From NCBI GenBank assembly GCA_035578175.1, contig JAQMRL010000002.1, positions 81,129,325 through 81,193,324 of the forward strand: a stretch of 64,000 bases of DNA. The letters run 5' to 3'. Shown here one piece after another: positions 45,321-56,099 of this stretch (positions within the stretch are counted from its first letter, which is position 1; each line of letters starts with the position of its first letter). Position numbers and translations under genes: made by a program. The notes under the pieces are model-generated. The model searched no databases. It was given only the letters and a program-made list of their open reading frames with translations, and was not told where the DNA came from. This DNA comes from Catonia carolina (taxonomy: Eukaryota; Arthropoda; Insecta; Hemiptera; Achilidae).

Positions 45321-45803
45321 TTGTAGTTTTGTCCGTGGACTGCCATTTTTCGGGGATTTATAAAAAATTGTAACAAATCAACCATTGGTCATTAATTCAA
45401 AAAGTAAAGATTACATTAAAGAACATAACTAGTAGAAATTACTTTTAATTTATTTAGATTAAGATTACTTTAATTATAATGATAAAGATGTTTGACTGAA
45501 AGAGAGAGAGAGGTATGTTTTCTTGAATTTAAAAAAATTTCACCGTATCATGATAATATATAACAATAATAAAATTAATTATATGAGTTAAATTCTTACA
45601 AACTAATTACCTATTTCTAATAACCAACTTACTTTTTTATTTCGTAAGTAAAATTAAAAATAAAACTAAGTATTACAATATCGAATAACTAACAACAACG
45701 CACAGAAGCACCGGCAGATCGCTTGCTCACGCTCGATAAGATCGAAGCTGTAAAAGTCGATATATTCGATATTCTGACAACTGATATTACGACTATGAGT
45801 GTA
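45321..45803. other. No gene seen
   Basis: AT-rich; an (AG)n-like run at about 45500. A 68-codon minus frame at 45689-45895 has no features. Confidence 0.5.
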
Positions 45804-45992
45804 CAGTAATCCGTTGGTGTCCGTCGGCCTAAAACCTTAAAATACGTAAACGTAATCTCACCTTGTGTACACCGTACACAAGGTGGGGAATTCATACAAT
45901 TCTGAAAACTTGTATTTGAATAAATGTTTTGGCGTCCGTATCATGTTAAGTCGGCCACTAGTAAGGCGACGGCCGCTATGAGCCAAGCTATA

Positions 45993-46742
45993 GGGTGATT
46001 CAAAAAGAGCGCCGGTTTTGATATATCAAATTAAGAGATTTATTTTATTGAAAAACTGAAAATAAATACATCAACAAGTTCATCTTACCTTCCGATTTCA
46101 TGTATGAAAAATGATGTCATGCATGTGTCCTCCTCTACTGCGCTGGCACGCATCAACTCTGTCCATGAAATTGGATATTACTGCACGACAAGTTTCGACT
46201 TCCATTTGCCCGATAACCCGTCGAATTTCCTCCTTCAAGTCATTGATGTTTCGGGGTTTATTGGCATACACCAATGACTTCAGATGACCCCAAAGAGGAA
46301 AGTCACAAGGCGTCAAGTCACACGACCTTGGTAGCCATTGATGGTCGGAATTACGAGAAATGATGCGATCCTGGAACCGTTCACGGAGCAACAACATTGT
46401 TTCTCGTGCAGCGTGACAGGTGGCACCATCCTGCTGAAACCACAACTCGTCAATGTCCATTCCATCCAAATGACGCCACAAAAACTCCCTAATCATCGTA
46501 CGGTATCGGTCTCCATTTACTGTCACGGCTTGTCCTTCTTGATTTTCAAAAAAGTAAGGGCCGATGACACCGCCCGACCAAAAGCCGCACCAAACTGTCA
46601 CTCGCTGTGCATACAAGAGAAACTACAACTGAATCGTCAATCGGAATGTTCTCCAAAATAGAAATGAGGTCAAACAATGTTGCCAACCGATAAACAAAAA
46701 TTTACCAGCCGTTTAAAAACCGGCGCTCTTTTTGAATCACCC
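45993..46742 (-). mobile_element. DD41D mariner-family element, N-terminal deletion derivative
   Basis: Inverted ends GGGTGATTCAAAAAGAGCGC CGG / the inverse. About 750 bp against about 1.3 kb expected when its sister at 53511-54460 is used to restore the order of parts. The junction lies within the 5' leader (TCTCTTGTATGCACAGCG on the minus strand), removing the helix-turn-helix half. Target duplication is not clean. Confidence 0.88.
46098..46616 (-). pseudogene. DD41D transposase, catalytic half only
   Basis: 172 codons, intact to the stop. RVTVWCGFWSGGVIGPYFFE, then WFQQDGATCHAARETMLLLR with the second aspartate (D63), and SCDLTPCDFPLWGHLKSLVY with the third (D105). They are separated by 41 residues, the DD41D spacing of the rosa-type mariner branch. 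It ends RSRGGHMHDIIFHT. The first catalytic aspartate and both DNA-binding helices are missing, so it is inactive though the reading frame is unbroken. The intact parent would be about 340 residues. Confidence 0.9.
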
Positions 46743-46903
46743 TTTAGATTTCCGCGCACTGTACGTAGTGAGCGTGTCACCGGGTACCGGGTACCCCACC
46801 CCCACCGCCATACGTACGCTCTGCGTAGTGCGTTTTCCTCCATCCCATGTTGTGTCACTCTAACTTCTTCGTACGTACTGACCACATGTTGGAGAGACGG
46901 ATC

Positions 46904-47033
46904 CCGTCATGGAAAGGGCCCTTCAATCCAAAGAGGACTCCACGTGCTGATGATACTATACGAACAAGTCCACAAGGAGTTTGAAAAGAAGATGAATCAA
47001 AGAGCCATAACTAACTATTTTAAAGCAATTTAA
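46904..47033 (+). pseudogene. Tigger-like transposase C-terminal tail
   Basis: Frame ending QVHKEFEKKMNQRAITNYFK AI-stop, resembling the ITxFF/ITNYF-type tails of pogo/Tigger and jerky-like transposases. It precedes the Tigger-type terminus by about 180 bp, as expected for a 3' end. The rest of the protein is gone. Confidence 0.5.
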
Positions 47034-47211
47034 AATTTTTATGTGTACAGTACTGTCTGTATTTATTAAATATTCATAGATTATAATAATGGTAAAATAT
47101 TCCTAAAACTATTAAACACTTAAAACCTTTAGAACCTAACCCCCATCTTTTCATTCATATAAGGTATTATTATCCGTGGTTTTACGAACCGCGGATAACG
47201 AGGGATTACTG

Positions 47212-48021
47212 TACTCTATTAGATTCAGAATGAACTCAATTAAGTGGCAGAATAGACGGCAATCGTATACAATACGAGCTAATGGATATAAAACCAAGTG
47301 AAATGAGCACCTGTATCGTATACGGGTGCCGTCCTGAAAGTGTTAAAACCATCTCGTGCCATCTCTCCTTAATTGGCGAAGAAGACTCAAACGCAGATCG
47401 TCAACAATTCTGCTCTAAAGAAACTCGGGTGGATGCTGCTACGATGTCGGCACCAACTAAATAATCTAATATTTCGTTAACACTTTTTAACATAAGAGAT
47501 TGTAAATACACAAAACAAATTTTAAAAATATTAAATATTTTTTATTTGAAGTTAATTTAGTATGACGTGGGTGATTCAAAAGTTAATTATTTTTATTAAA
47601 CAAACGCTAAAAATACGTAGATGATACAGCAAATTACTTTCAAAAGTGTTTAATTCGATTTCAAACTCGACTTTTCTATAAAATGTACATTAGTGTAATT
47701 ATTTTTAAAGGCTATATGCAGTACCGGCATATAATATTACTGTATCTTGAAAAGCATAAGTAAAAGTTCGTGGAGTAAATAAAACCAGTTTTGCAGCGCA
47801 ATATGTACTTACCTAGTGAAAGAAAACATTATATTTTATTACATAAAATAAGATAGACGATTTACTCGAACTTTATCAAGTTCAAACTAAACAAATTTAT
47901 ATTAGACAGACTTAAAGTAAAGTAAAATGAGGCTATTTGGCTAATACAATTAATTAGGCGTTCGTTGAACTATTAATCCGAAGTGGCTGGGATCGATCTC
48001 CGGCTATAGTCACGATGAAAA
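47212..48021. other. No recognised gene
   Basis: Contains a 60-codon frame at 47282-47464 (MDIKPSEMSTCIVYGCRPES...) with three cysteines and no known domain. It is probably chance or an eroded insertion. Otherwise AT-rich. Confidence 0.3.
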
Positions 48022-48032
48022 AAAATTTCCTT

Positions 48033-48256
48033 TTTTTATCCCTAATGTGTGTACGTTGCAACCTGTTCAATTGAGATCAATAAGCAACCCCATCACCCAA
48101 TCAGATGAGGATGACGTGTAAATGAGGTGTGGTCTTGTGCAGACCCAGGCCGACCATTCCTGGGAGAGTATGGTTAATTGAACCCCAACCATCAAAGTAC
48201 ACTGGTAACCACTGTTTAGCACTCAAATCCGTATAAAAGTAACTACCTTTACTAGG
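48033..48256 (-). mobile_element. SINE-C, 5'-truncated
   Basis: Minus-strand copy with target duplication AAAATTTCCTT at 48022-48032 and 48257-48267. The tRNA head up to TACTAGG is missing, so truncation happened during insertion. Confidence 0.88.
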
Positions 48257-48267
48257 AAAATTTCCTT

Positions 48268-49124
48268 AATCGTGATACTTTTCAAATGGAAAGTATCTGA
48301 ATTAGTGATGGAATAAGTTGTAGGTTGTGGCGGTTGCTCCCTTCAAAAATAGGTGAAAAGTTGCAAAACACCGAGGAAAAATAGAGTACTAACCAGAATA
48401 AGTACCTGCGAGACTCCCAACAGTAGAAAAATGTAAAATACACGTACTGGTAATTAGCTATAAGTTGACGATTGCGCCTATCATGCGGTGGGGAGGAGGA
48501 GGACACTATACTATCTATCCTACTTACATAACACTATCATCTATCAACCACCACTAACACTAACACTTCATCACCCCTAACACTAAATAACTAACAACTA
48601 ATGTAATTATTTAAACAAAGTGAACTGTTTTAAAACTCAATTGCAATTTAATATAACTTTACTGAAAATAATGAAATATGAAAAACCTGAAAGATACAAT
48701 AACATTTTGAAATTACCATAAAACTAGTATTACTCACGATAATAAGCTAGCATCGACGGAACTCCAGTTTACTGGTGATGACGAAAACGGATACTAAATA
48801 TAGATTAGGCCTAGTATTATGGCTTATTTAGAATGAATGTTTATTATTTAGGATAATTGTTAAGAATCAATAAATAATACAATGGGATGTTTATAAAACG
48901 ACATAGTTGTATAAACATAATGAATCAATGTGAGAGTAAAACTACATGATGTTTGTGATGGTTAGAGCTGTCTGTGCTATGATGTATTTAGAAAAGCATA
49001 TATAGTAGCACTTCAAACCCCCCCCCCCCCCGCATAGACCAGTCTTACTCTCGCTGACGATTGTCAACTTATACTGCATTACCAGTACACATATACAAAG
49101 CAACTAACGTACGCACATACAACA
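48268..49124. other. No gene seen
   Basis: AT-rich, with a C12-14 run at 49018-49031 and one TAGGCCTA. A 74-codon minus frame (48282-48506) lacks features. Confidence 0.4.
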
Positions 49125-49291
49125 CGCAAGTGAAGTGGACGGGTCAATCAGCCGCAAACTCTTCACTCTTCGTGGTCGGGTGGGGAGAGCTATGCGTACA
49201 CATTTGCCGGTGATATCACCATTGTCATGACAAAACGCTACCGCTTGAAGAGTAGTGGCAGCCACCCGTCTAACTCTTCACTTGCGTTCCA
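49125..49291. mobile_element. Small inverted-repeat element (candidate MITE)
   Basis: CGCAAGTGAAG...ACGGGT on the left and ACCCGTCTAACTCTTCACTT GCG on the right are inverse with a 4-bp indel. CTCTTCAC also repeats inside. GC content is higher than the surroundings. The following 49292-49547 holds no gene. Confidence 0.55.
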
Positions 49292-49547
49292 TTTATTACG
49301 TATATTAAGGCGATTACAAGGGCTATTTAAAACATTAAAAAGCGCTCTAAGCAGACACAGTAATTTTATGTTCTCTTTTACAAGACATTTCTTTCATTTA
49401 TTGTAAAACAAAAAAAAATAATAATAACAGAAAATAATGATAGTTTAGTGATTCTATGATGATATGTGGATAGGTGAAGAGGCTCTTCACCTATGCCACC
49501 TGAATAGTTGCCGCTGGTTTGATTTGAAGTTCTACAAATATATCAAA

Positions 49548-50315
49548 CTAGCGGTAGTACCCGGCGTGCGTTGCTAAGCCGCCGGCAAATATTAAAAACA
49601 ACAAACATTTAATTAATGCCAACTGTGAAATTAATTTATTTTATTTAAATTAATGCTAATGGATAAATCACGACAAAGTACACGTACATCAACAAAAACA
49701 TAACCTCGAACACAGCACAATGTTTTTCTACATAGTTCACAAAATAATCGGTAGATTTCGTTGCAAGCATTTTTTATCTAACCTCATAAAAGCCTTAATG
49801 TAGGATATAACATTATTTTCAACCCTTTTTAGGGATAACTTTTTAAGGGTTTCAATAGCCTAAAACCTGCACCAGCATCATAGTTACAACATAAAAAACT
49901 GCATCAAAATCGGTTCAGTAATTTAGGAAACCCACCGGGTTGGTCTAGAGGTAAAGTCGTCGCCAAAATCAGCTGTTTAACAGCTAATTTTCGGAGACGA
50001 AGGTTCCTGGTTCGAATCCTAGTAAAGGTAGTTACTTTTATTCGGATTCGAATACTAGACAGTGGTTGTGGGTGTACTTTGATGGTTGGGTTTCAATTAA
50101 CCATACTCTTTCAGGAATAGTCGGCCTGGGTCTGTACAAGACTACACCTCATTTACACATCATCCTCATCTCATTGGGTCATAGGGTTGCTTATTGTTCT
50201 GAATTGAACAGATTGCAACGTACACAAAATTAGGAATTGAAAAGAAAATTAATTTAGGAGATAAAAGGGAACACACACACACACACACACACACATCGAA
50301 TTTTATATATAATCT
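49548..50315 (+). repeat. Repeat Y, longest copy, with nested SINE-C
   Basis: Starts AACTAGCGGTAGTACCCGGC GTGCGTTGC and ends TCGAATTTTATATATAATC with an AC microsatellite at 50275-50297. Split by SINE-C. Without the insert about 440 bp. Non-coding. Confidence 0.82.
49929..50249 (+). mobile_element. SINE-C, full length, reference copy
   Basis: Target duplication TAATTTAGGA at 49919-49928 and 50250-50259. A box TGGTCTAGAGG, B box GGTTCGAATCC, palindrome with one change between them, and an AT/A-rich tail. Confidence 0.93.
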
Positions 50316-51060
50316 ATAGATAGATTAGTGCAGAGAAAATGGTACAGATTTCGTTATGAATTACATAAGCCATTCATATCTAAAATTAACTAAATAAGTG
50401 TAAAACATTAAAGGTAAATTTATAGTGCATACTGAAATAATGTTCAAATAATTTTAATAATTTTTAATTCTACCATGAAAAATCTACATTATACGAGTAT
50501 TCCACATTCTAGAAAAGGTATTGTAAATTACATTACAAATTTTATAGATAAACTCAATAATATTACTTCATTGGAATATTATTTTTTTTCTTTTGAATAA
50601 TTGCGCTTGAAATTGAAATAAGTGTAAAATGGTGAATGATTTTAGAGTTTGAAATGCGTAGCACGAGATTAGAAAGAGCGAGCGAGCGAGCGAGATATAT
50701 GAGAGCAGTGTGTAAAAATGTAGGTCAGGGAAGGGAATAGCAGTAAAGAACAGAGACGGTAACCGAACCAAAGCGTCTACTAAAACCGGTTCAAATTCTT
50801 TTCTTTCTCTCTTATTATACTACGTTAAGTAAACGATCGCCAGTTAAAAAATTATATAAAACTTTTTTCTACGCTTGTTGTTATGTGCAATTTTTCACTT
50901 AACGCAGGAAAATCACAGATCAAATTGACACGCCTGTATCTTGAATATATTACACTATTCATCATTTTTAAAGGTTTTTTTTCACCATTGCGGTTAATTT
51001 TTTTTTAAGAAAATTTTCTCGCTTTCTTTAGGTATTAGTAGTTTTTTCCCATAACACGCA

Positions 51061-51105
<45 letters not shown>
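50316..51105. other. No gene seen; (AC)n at 51064-51105
   Basis: AT-rich. A (GAGC)n-like run sits at about 50680. The 67-codon minus frame at 50568-50771 is hydrophobic by composition only. A ~42-bp AC tract ends the region. Confidence 0.5.
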
Positions 51106-51108
<3 letters not shown>

Positions 51109-51228
51109 AAGTGTTAAATTATTTACACGCAATCTGAAAGTTCCAGGGCTACAAGAAATAGTTCTCTCTCTTCTCACATGGTCACCCAATTATATGACTG
51201 ATGCATTTAACAACAGAACCGTCCAAAA
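51106..51228 (+). mobile_element. Family A, 3'-truncated
   Basis: GAAGTGTTAAATTATTTACA through TCACATGGTCACCCAATTAT to TTAACAACAGAAC. It joins a partial H element. Confidence 0.7.
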
Positions 51229-51671
51229 ATGTGTAGAAAATTTAAAATCCTAGAACTTTATTTCAAACATATTTTTTTGTATAACGCTTAGTTTAGCAGT
51301 AATTAGCGATTTTCTGTTTTTTTTCTCACGAAAACGTGTGAAAAATCGATTTTTTTTAAGATTTCGGCCTTAGTATGCATTTTACGACAAAAAGTATATA
51401 ATCAAATTTATAGCAAATTGAAAGATCTACAACTTTTATCTAGAGCATTTTTCTCTACAGAGCCTAGTTTAGCGTGAATGAGTGATTTACCGTATTTTTA
51501 AGCCAAACATGTTGATTTTCATTTTGCGTTTTTCACTCATGATTAAAATTAGGTTATGTTTATTGAGGTTAGTTTTTTGTTTATTTCTAATTTTTTATTA
51601 CTAATGTTAGGATTATTGTTAATTATTTGCATTGGCAAAAGAAAGTTGTGTGAGTGTTTCACACCAGATTT
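51229..51671 (+). mobile_element. Family H, partial (TCTGGTG-end half)
   Basis: Only the half from TGTGTAGAAAATTTAAAA to CACACCAGA remains. The microsatellite and hairpin end are missing. The 66-codon frame at 51556-51756 is a shadow. Confidence 0.85.
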
Positions 51672-51957
51672 TTATGTTTCAGTTCAAATGAAATTGTGTA
51701 CCATAGTTCATAATAATTTTAAGTTATATTATTTGTATTTGGCTGAAGGAGAGTAATTTTAATTTTGTTTTTATATTTTTATTGTATTTTTCTACACAAC
51801 TTTTGAATTAGACAGAAAATTATTTACAGTGTATTTTGGTTTTTTTTTCACTTATTGTTATTGTTGTTCTTTTCACGTTTCGTTTTAGGGTTTATTTGTA
51901 AGTGATGGTAACCTCCGATGTAGGATTAACCTTTGAAGGTGCCTAATTTCCATTCTA
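51672..51957. other. No gene seen
   Basis: AT-rich sequence between an H end and a MITE-B. Confidence 0.5.
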
Positions 51958-52277
51958 CAGTCCAGCCTCTCTTAGTTTGCTCCTAATGTAAACAAATAAT
52001 GACGTCACTGAGCATGCGCATTATATTATCTAAATGTGTACACGTTGATTAAAAAGTAACAACAAAATACTTTTAAAAGTATATTAATTTAAAAATGAAA
52101 TTGTTAGGCCTACATCATATCATGACTGATGTTTTTAGTACTTTAAGTACCTATAATTTAAAAAATAGTTAACTTAATAGGAATACGACATCCGTAAAGT
52201 CGCAGACTCTAGCGTGCACCCTGTAGTAGGTGACTTTTGTTTGTTGACAGTAGGAGCAAACTAAGAAGTATACACTG
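51958..52277 (+). mobile_element. MITE-B, full length
   Basis: CAGTCCAGCCTCTCTTAG start, GTATACACTG end, TA on both sides. TGACGTCA at 52000-52007. Confidence 0.85.
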
Positions 52278-52295
52278 TACATAAATAAGAACATA

Positions 52296-53339
52296 CAGTA
52301 AAATCTCTCTATAGCGGAATTGAAGGGACAATGAGATACCGCCGCTATAAAGAGAGTTCCGTTATAGAGAGAGCGAGTAATTAACGGTGGGAGGGAAGTT
52401 GGAGTACTAATTTTTCTGTACAAAATAACTTATATACGTATGTAAATGGTGCATGGAATAAGTTTTTGAAAAACTACTGAATAGATAACTTTATGACGAA
52501 TGTTTAATACAGTAGATTACTTCAATACAGTGAGATATTTAAATTAATTACCTACATAAAGTGTAGGTTATAACTTAACAAGAAATTTGGATACAAACTG
52601 GTTTTATTAGATGTTGTGTTACTAATGTTTAACAATAGAATTTCACTTTTCGTATTGAACTTTTTTCAATAATCATTCATACAGTACATACCGTAATAGA
52701 TAGCCTAAAATTAATTAGCACTGAAACTCGGTTTTTACTGAACAGTAATAAACATAGGATACATACAATTAAAATCTCCTAAAACATAGGCTACACAAAC
52801 ACAAAAAATACACAGTACAGTATATATTTTTTTGTTATTAAGGAAACAATGACTGTGAAGTACATTTCATTTCGTAAAATAAGTTGTAAATTTTGTTTCG
52901 TTTTCAATTCATAAAACATGTCTTCAATCTCATTTTCAATGTTTAAAACTTGTAAATTTTCATTTACATATTGGCAATGACAGTACGTGGAAACAACAAG
53001 AATAGCGTCTAGTGCTTGTTTACTTGAAGGGACAACATTTCTGTTTCCATTTCATCGTCATCATCATCAATTTCTTGCTCGTTGTTTTGGGCTAAGACAT
53101 TTTCGATTATTGCATCATCGCCAACATCTGCTGAAGTGGCTAAGTCATTGTCTGCCCCTACATAGGCGTCTAAATCCATATCCTGAAGATATTGTTTTGC
53201 CGCTATAGAGAGATTTTTGTGCCGCTATAACGAGAGTTAAATACATTATCGTAGTATACGAAAGGGTCGGGGTCGGCAAATAATGCCGCTAAAGAGAGAT
53301 TTCCGCTATATAGAGTTCCGCAATAGAGAGATTTTACTG
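52296..53339 (-). mobile_element. pogo/Tigger-like element with transposase remnant
   Basis: TIRs CAGTAAAATCTCTCTATAGC GG and their inverse, TA on both sides (52294-52295, 53340-53341). Subterminal copies of GCCGCTATA(A/G)AGAGAG repeat near both ends. About 1.04 kb, far shorter than autonomous elements (>2 kb). Confidence 0.85.
52850..53215 (-). pseudogene. pogo/Tigger-like transposase, acidic C-terminal region
   Basis: Minus strand: QYLQDMDLDAYVGADNDLAT ... DDAIIENVLAQNNEQEIDDD, an acidic stretch. After a one-base frameshift (about 53040) comes SSKQALDAILVVSTYCHCQY ... NIENEIEDMFYELK. An acidic run followed by a KQALxAL-type helix is the usual tail of Tigger-like transposases. The catalytic core and DNA-binding domain are gone. 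Confidence 0.5.
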
Positions 53340-53675
53340 TATAATATAATATTTTCTGTATTTGTTACAAATTGCTAAACAGTATGGTTTTGTTTTGAAT
53401 TGTTTAATTTTTTGTTTTATTATGTTACAATGTAGTATTGTACAGTAGAATCTCGGTAGTCCGGTCGTGTAGTAGTCCGGCACCTCCATTAATCCGGCCC
53501 TTAAAATATCGGGTGATTCAAAAAGAGCGCCGGTTTTTAAACGGCTGGTAAATTTTTGTTTATCGGTTGGCAACATTGTTAGACCTCATTTCTATTTCGA
53601 AGAACATTCCGATTGACGATTCAGTTGTAGTTTCTCTTGTTCGTAGTGTAGTACTCTCGCAGTCTGTGTCTAACC

Positions 53676-54055
53676 ATGGAGAAGTTTACTATTGCACAAC
53701 GAGTGTTAATCGTCAAAACATTTTACCAGAGTGAAGAGAGTTATGCGGCTACTGTCAGGCGACTTCGCGGTACTCTAGGACGTAATGAAGCACCGAATGA
53801 ATCAACAGTTCGCAGGCTCATGAAAAAGTTTTTTGAGACGGGTTCAACAATCGACCTTAAAAGTTCTGGACGTCGTCGTTCTGGCCGAACTGAGCAGAAC
53901 GTTGCGTTGGTTCGTGACAGTGTGGCTGTTAGCCCAGCAAAATCAATACGTCGCCGTTCTCAACAATTGGGTTTACGATGTTCTTCTGTACGGAGAATTC
54001 TTCGGTACGATCTCCAATATCACCCGTATAAAATTCAGTTGCTGCACAAGAAACA
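53676..54055 (+). pseudogene. DD41D transposase, N-terminal helix-turn-helix half
   Basis: ATG at 53676 after CTAACC. MEKFTIAQRVLIVKTFYQSE and NESTVRRLMKKFFETGSTID form the first helix-turn-helix. SSGRRRSGRTEQ is the GRPR-like linker. SPAKSIRRRSQQLGLRCSSV and RRILRYDL form the second. It ends at YHPYKIQLL, where a deletion (microhomology around CTGCAC) joins it out of frame to the catalytic end. The frame reads on meaninglessly to 54140. Confidence 0.85.
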
Positions 54056-54355
54056 ATGTTGTTGCTCCGTGAACGGTTCCAGGATCGCATCATTTCTCGT
54101 AATTCCGACCATCAATGGCCACCAAGCTCGTGTGACTTGACGCCTTGTGACTTTCATCTTTGGGGTCATCTGAAGTCATTGGTGTATGCCAATAAACCCC
54201 GAAACATCAATGACTTGAAGGAGGAAATTCGACGGGTTATCGGGCAAATGGAAGTCGAAACTTGTCGTGCAGTAATATCCAATTTCATGGACAGAGTTGA
54301 TGCGTGCCAGCGCAGTAGAGGAGGACACATGCATGACATCATTTTTCATACATGA
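54056..54355 (+). pseudogene. DD41D transposase, C-terminal catalytic fragment
   Basis: Different frame from the N-terminal half. Starts within RETMLLLRERF and retains SSCDLTPCDFHLWGHLKSLV with the third aspartate and the RSRGGHMHDIIFHT end. Nearly identical to the sister at 46098-46616 (LPRS there, PPSS here; FPLW there, FHLW here), so the two share a recent parent. Confidence 0.88.
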
Positions 54356-54460
54356 AATCGGAAGGTAAGATGAACTTGTTGATGTATTTATTTTCAGTTT
54401 TTCAATAAAATAAATCTCTTAATTTGATATATCAAAACCGGCGCTCTTTTTGAATCACCC

Positions 54461-54891
54461 TATATTAGGCCTAAAAGTATGAAACCTCACCCAGGACAGA
54501 TTTTGGTAAAAGATTTAAATTGAATTAGGGAAATCAACTCTGACCTAATTATGGCGGATTTAATACAACATGTATGTTTAGGATTTAATTAAAGAAATGA
54601 ATAAACAGACCTTAATTATTATTGTTAAATGGAATAATTTTTTGCCTTTCATCCAAAACCCACAACTGGGCCATAACTGGGTTGTCTATACTTTATGCTG
54701 AAGTGACAACGAAACGTAATTCTCAGAACACGAGCAACCTCACACCGTACTAGGCAATGTCAAACTAGCCGATAATTATGTTTAGTACCTACAATGAGTA
54801 CAGAAGTAGCTACTCAGCAAACCTTTTTTAATTAGTTTATTTAATTTAAAATCGCATAGAAATAAATCAATGCATATTCATTTTTTGTTTA
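54461..54891. other. MITE interior, no gene
   Basis: AT-rich interior of the pogo-like MITE, with one AGGCCTA. Confidence 0.5.
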
Positions 54892-54902
54892 ATTTATAAT
54901 TT

Positions 54903-55305
54903 GTTGTTGTCGTTTAGGTGTACAGAGGAAAGGCTGGTTTGAACCTCTAGTTCTAGAGGTTTTACTAAGTAAAAACGAGGAGTAAGGTGGTTTACCACTG
55001 CCTTCCTCACTGAGTTGAAAGAGTATGCTTATCAGCATGCCAGGCCCTCCAAAAAGCACTCACTTTCCACCCTGCAAATGACACGTTCACTTCATTCACC
55101 ACAGGGTCTGGCTGCATAGTGAAATTCATTACTCTCAGAGGAGATAACTCTGACTAGTGTCTTTTACACCTCTACCTCTTTTGTTCTTAAATAGTTCAGT
55201 CATATAAGTGGCTGACTATGTGATAAGAAACAGAACCTTTTTTTTAGCCCTGGACCAAACAGATAGAGTGCAATTAAAATAACAATCCACCTGCCCGATT
55301 TGGGC
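54903..55305 (-). mobile_element. Family A nested in pogo-like MITE
   Basis: Target duplication ATTTATAATTT at 54892-54902 and 55306-55316. Belongs to the same variant subfamily as 39942-40346. Confidence 0.92.
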
Positions 55306-55397
55306 ATTTATAATTTATAGTTCCAAAATTCCAACACATCCAGTAATCCGGCACCTTGTCGGTCCCGAACAGGCCGGACTACTGAAATTCTACTGTA

Positions 55398-56058
55398 CTT
55401 ATGTTCGAATAGAAATTAATTATTACTATTTGTAAACGCTGCAACCGTTTTCTTCGACGAAAGATGAAGAAGGCATACCAATATTGTAAATGAAGGTAAG
55501 TAATTAAGATGATTACGAAAGCATTACTTTCATTTGAGCAATTAATAAAGGAAATGAGTAGCATAACCTATACAAACTCTGAAAGTAAATGCAACAATTT
55601 GTAAACGCATCAGACAGACCGAATGAAGAAGACGTGAACCCGTTCATTTATTACCTTGTAGGTCAAAAAATTGTATAAAAAAATCACTCAGGCACGCTCT
55701 TACTACGAGTTGAATGGTTTAAAGAAGTGAACGTCGGGAGGTGGGGAGGTGAAGAGGTCATAAATTCATGACGATTACATTTTCATTTAGTTGGCTAATG
55801 AATAAAGAAAGTTAACCAATTCATACGCAACCTGCAAATATATTATATACATATATATTTCATTTTTAACATAAAATCTACATGAAAGAAAGTTACCGGT
55901 AATATATTATATGTATGTAAATGCATTGCTATTCTTACTGAGTAGGAGAACTGGATAACTGAATTAATCCATTCATTCAACAAGTAAAGAAGACGCCGAT
56001 ACGGTTAACCTGTTACACGATTCAATTTAAATTTTAAAAAACCCAACAAAAAAAACGT
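55398..56058. other. No gene seen
   Basis: AT-rich; 61-codon minus frame 55379-55564 without features. Confidence 0.5.
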
Positions 56059-56099
56059 TTAACCCTTTATAGGGCAGCCCTACGGAGGAAAAGTATATA

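Larger units (their letters stand above)
45804..47211 (+). mobile_element. Tigger/pogo-like transposon remnant
   Basis: The right terminus (minus strand CAGTAATCCCTCGTTATCCG CGG) is close to the canonical Tigger end. The left terminus CAGTAATCCGTTGGTGTCCG is a weaker match. TA flanks both (45802-45803, 47212-47213). After removing the nested DD41D element (45993-46742), only ~660 bp of Tigger sequence remains, mainly a transposase tail. Confidence 0.75.
53511..54460 (+). mobile_element. DD41D mariner-family element, internal deletion derivative
   Basis: Same 23-bp ends as the copy at 45993-46742, plus strand, 950 bp. It keeps the leader, N-terminal half and the end of the catalytic domain. 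It lost the middle, including the first and second aspartates. Confidence 0.9.
53443..55395. mobile_element. pogo-like MITE split by DD41D element and family A
   Basis: TIRs CAGTAGAATCTCGGTAGTCC GG and CCGGACTACTGAAATTCTAC TG, with TA on both sides (53441-53442, 55396-55397). GTCCGGCACCT and GGCACCTTGTCGGTCC are subterminal. About 590 bp of host MITE remains when the two inserts are removed. Confidence 0.82.

Noticed and set aside
46338..46661. Plus-strand 107-codon frame
   Set aside because: Antisense of the DD41D transposase.
52987..53208. Histidine/leucine-rich 73-codon plus frame
   Set aside because: Antisense of the acidic Tigger-like tail.
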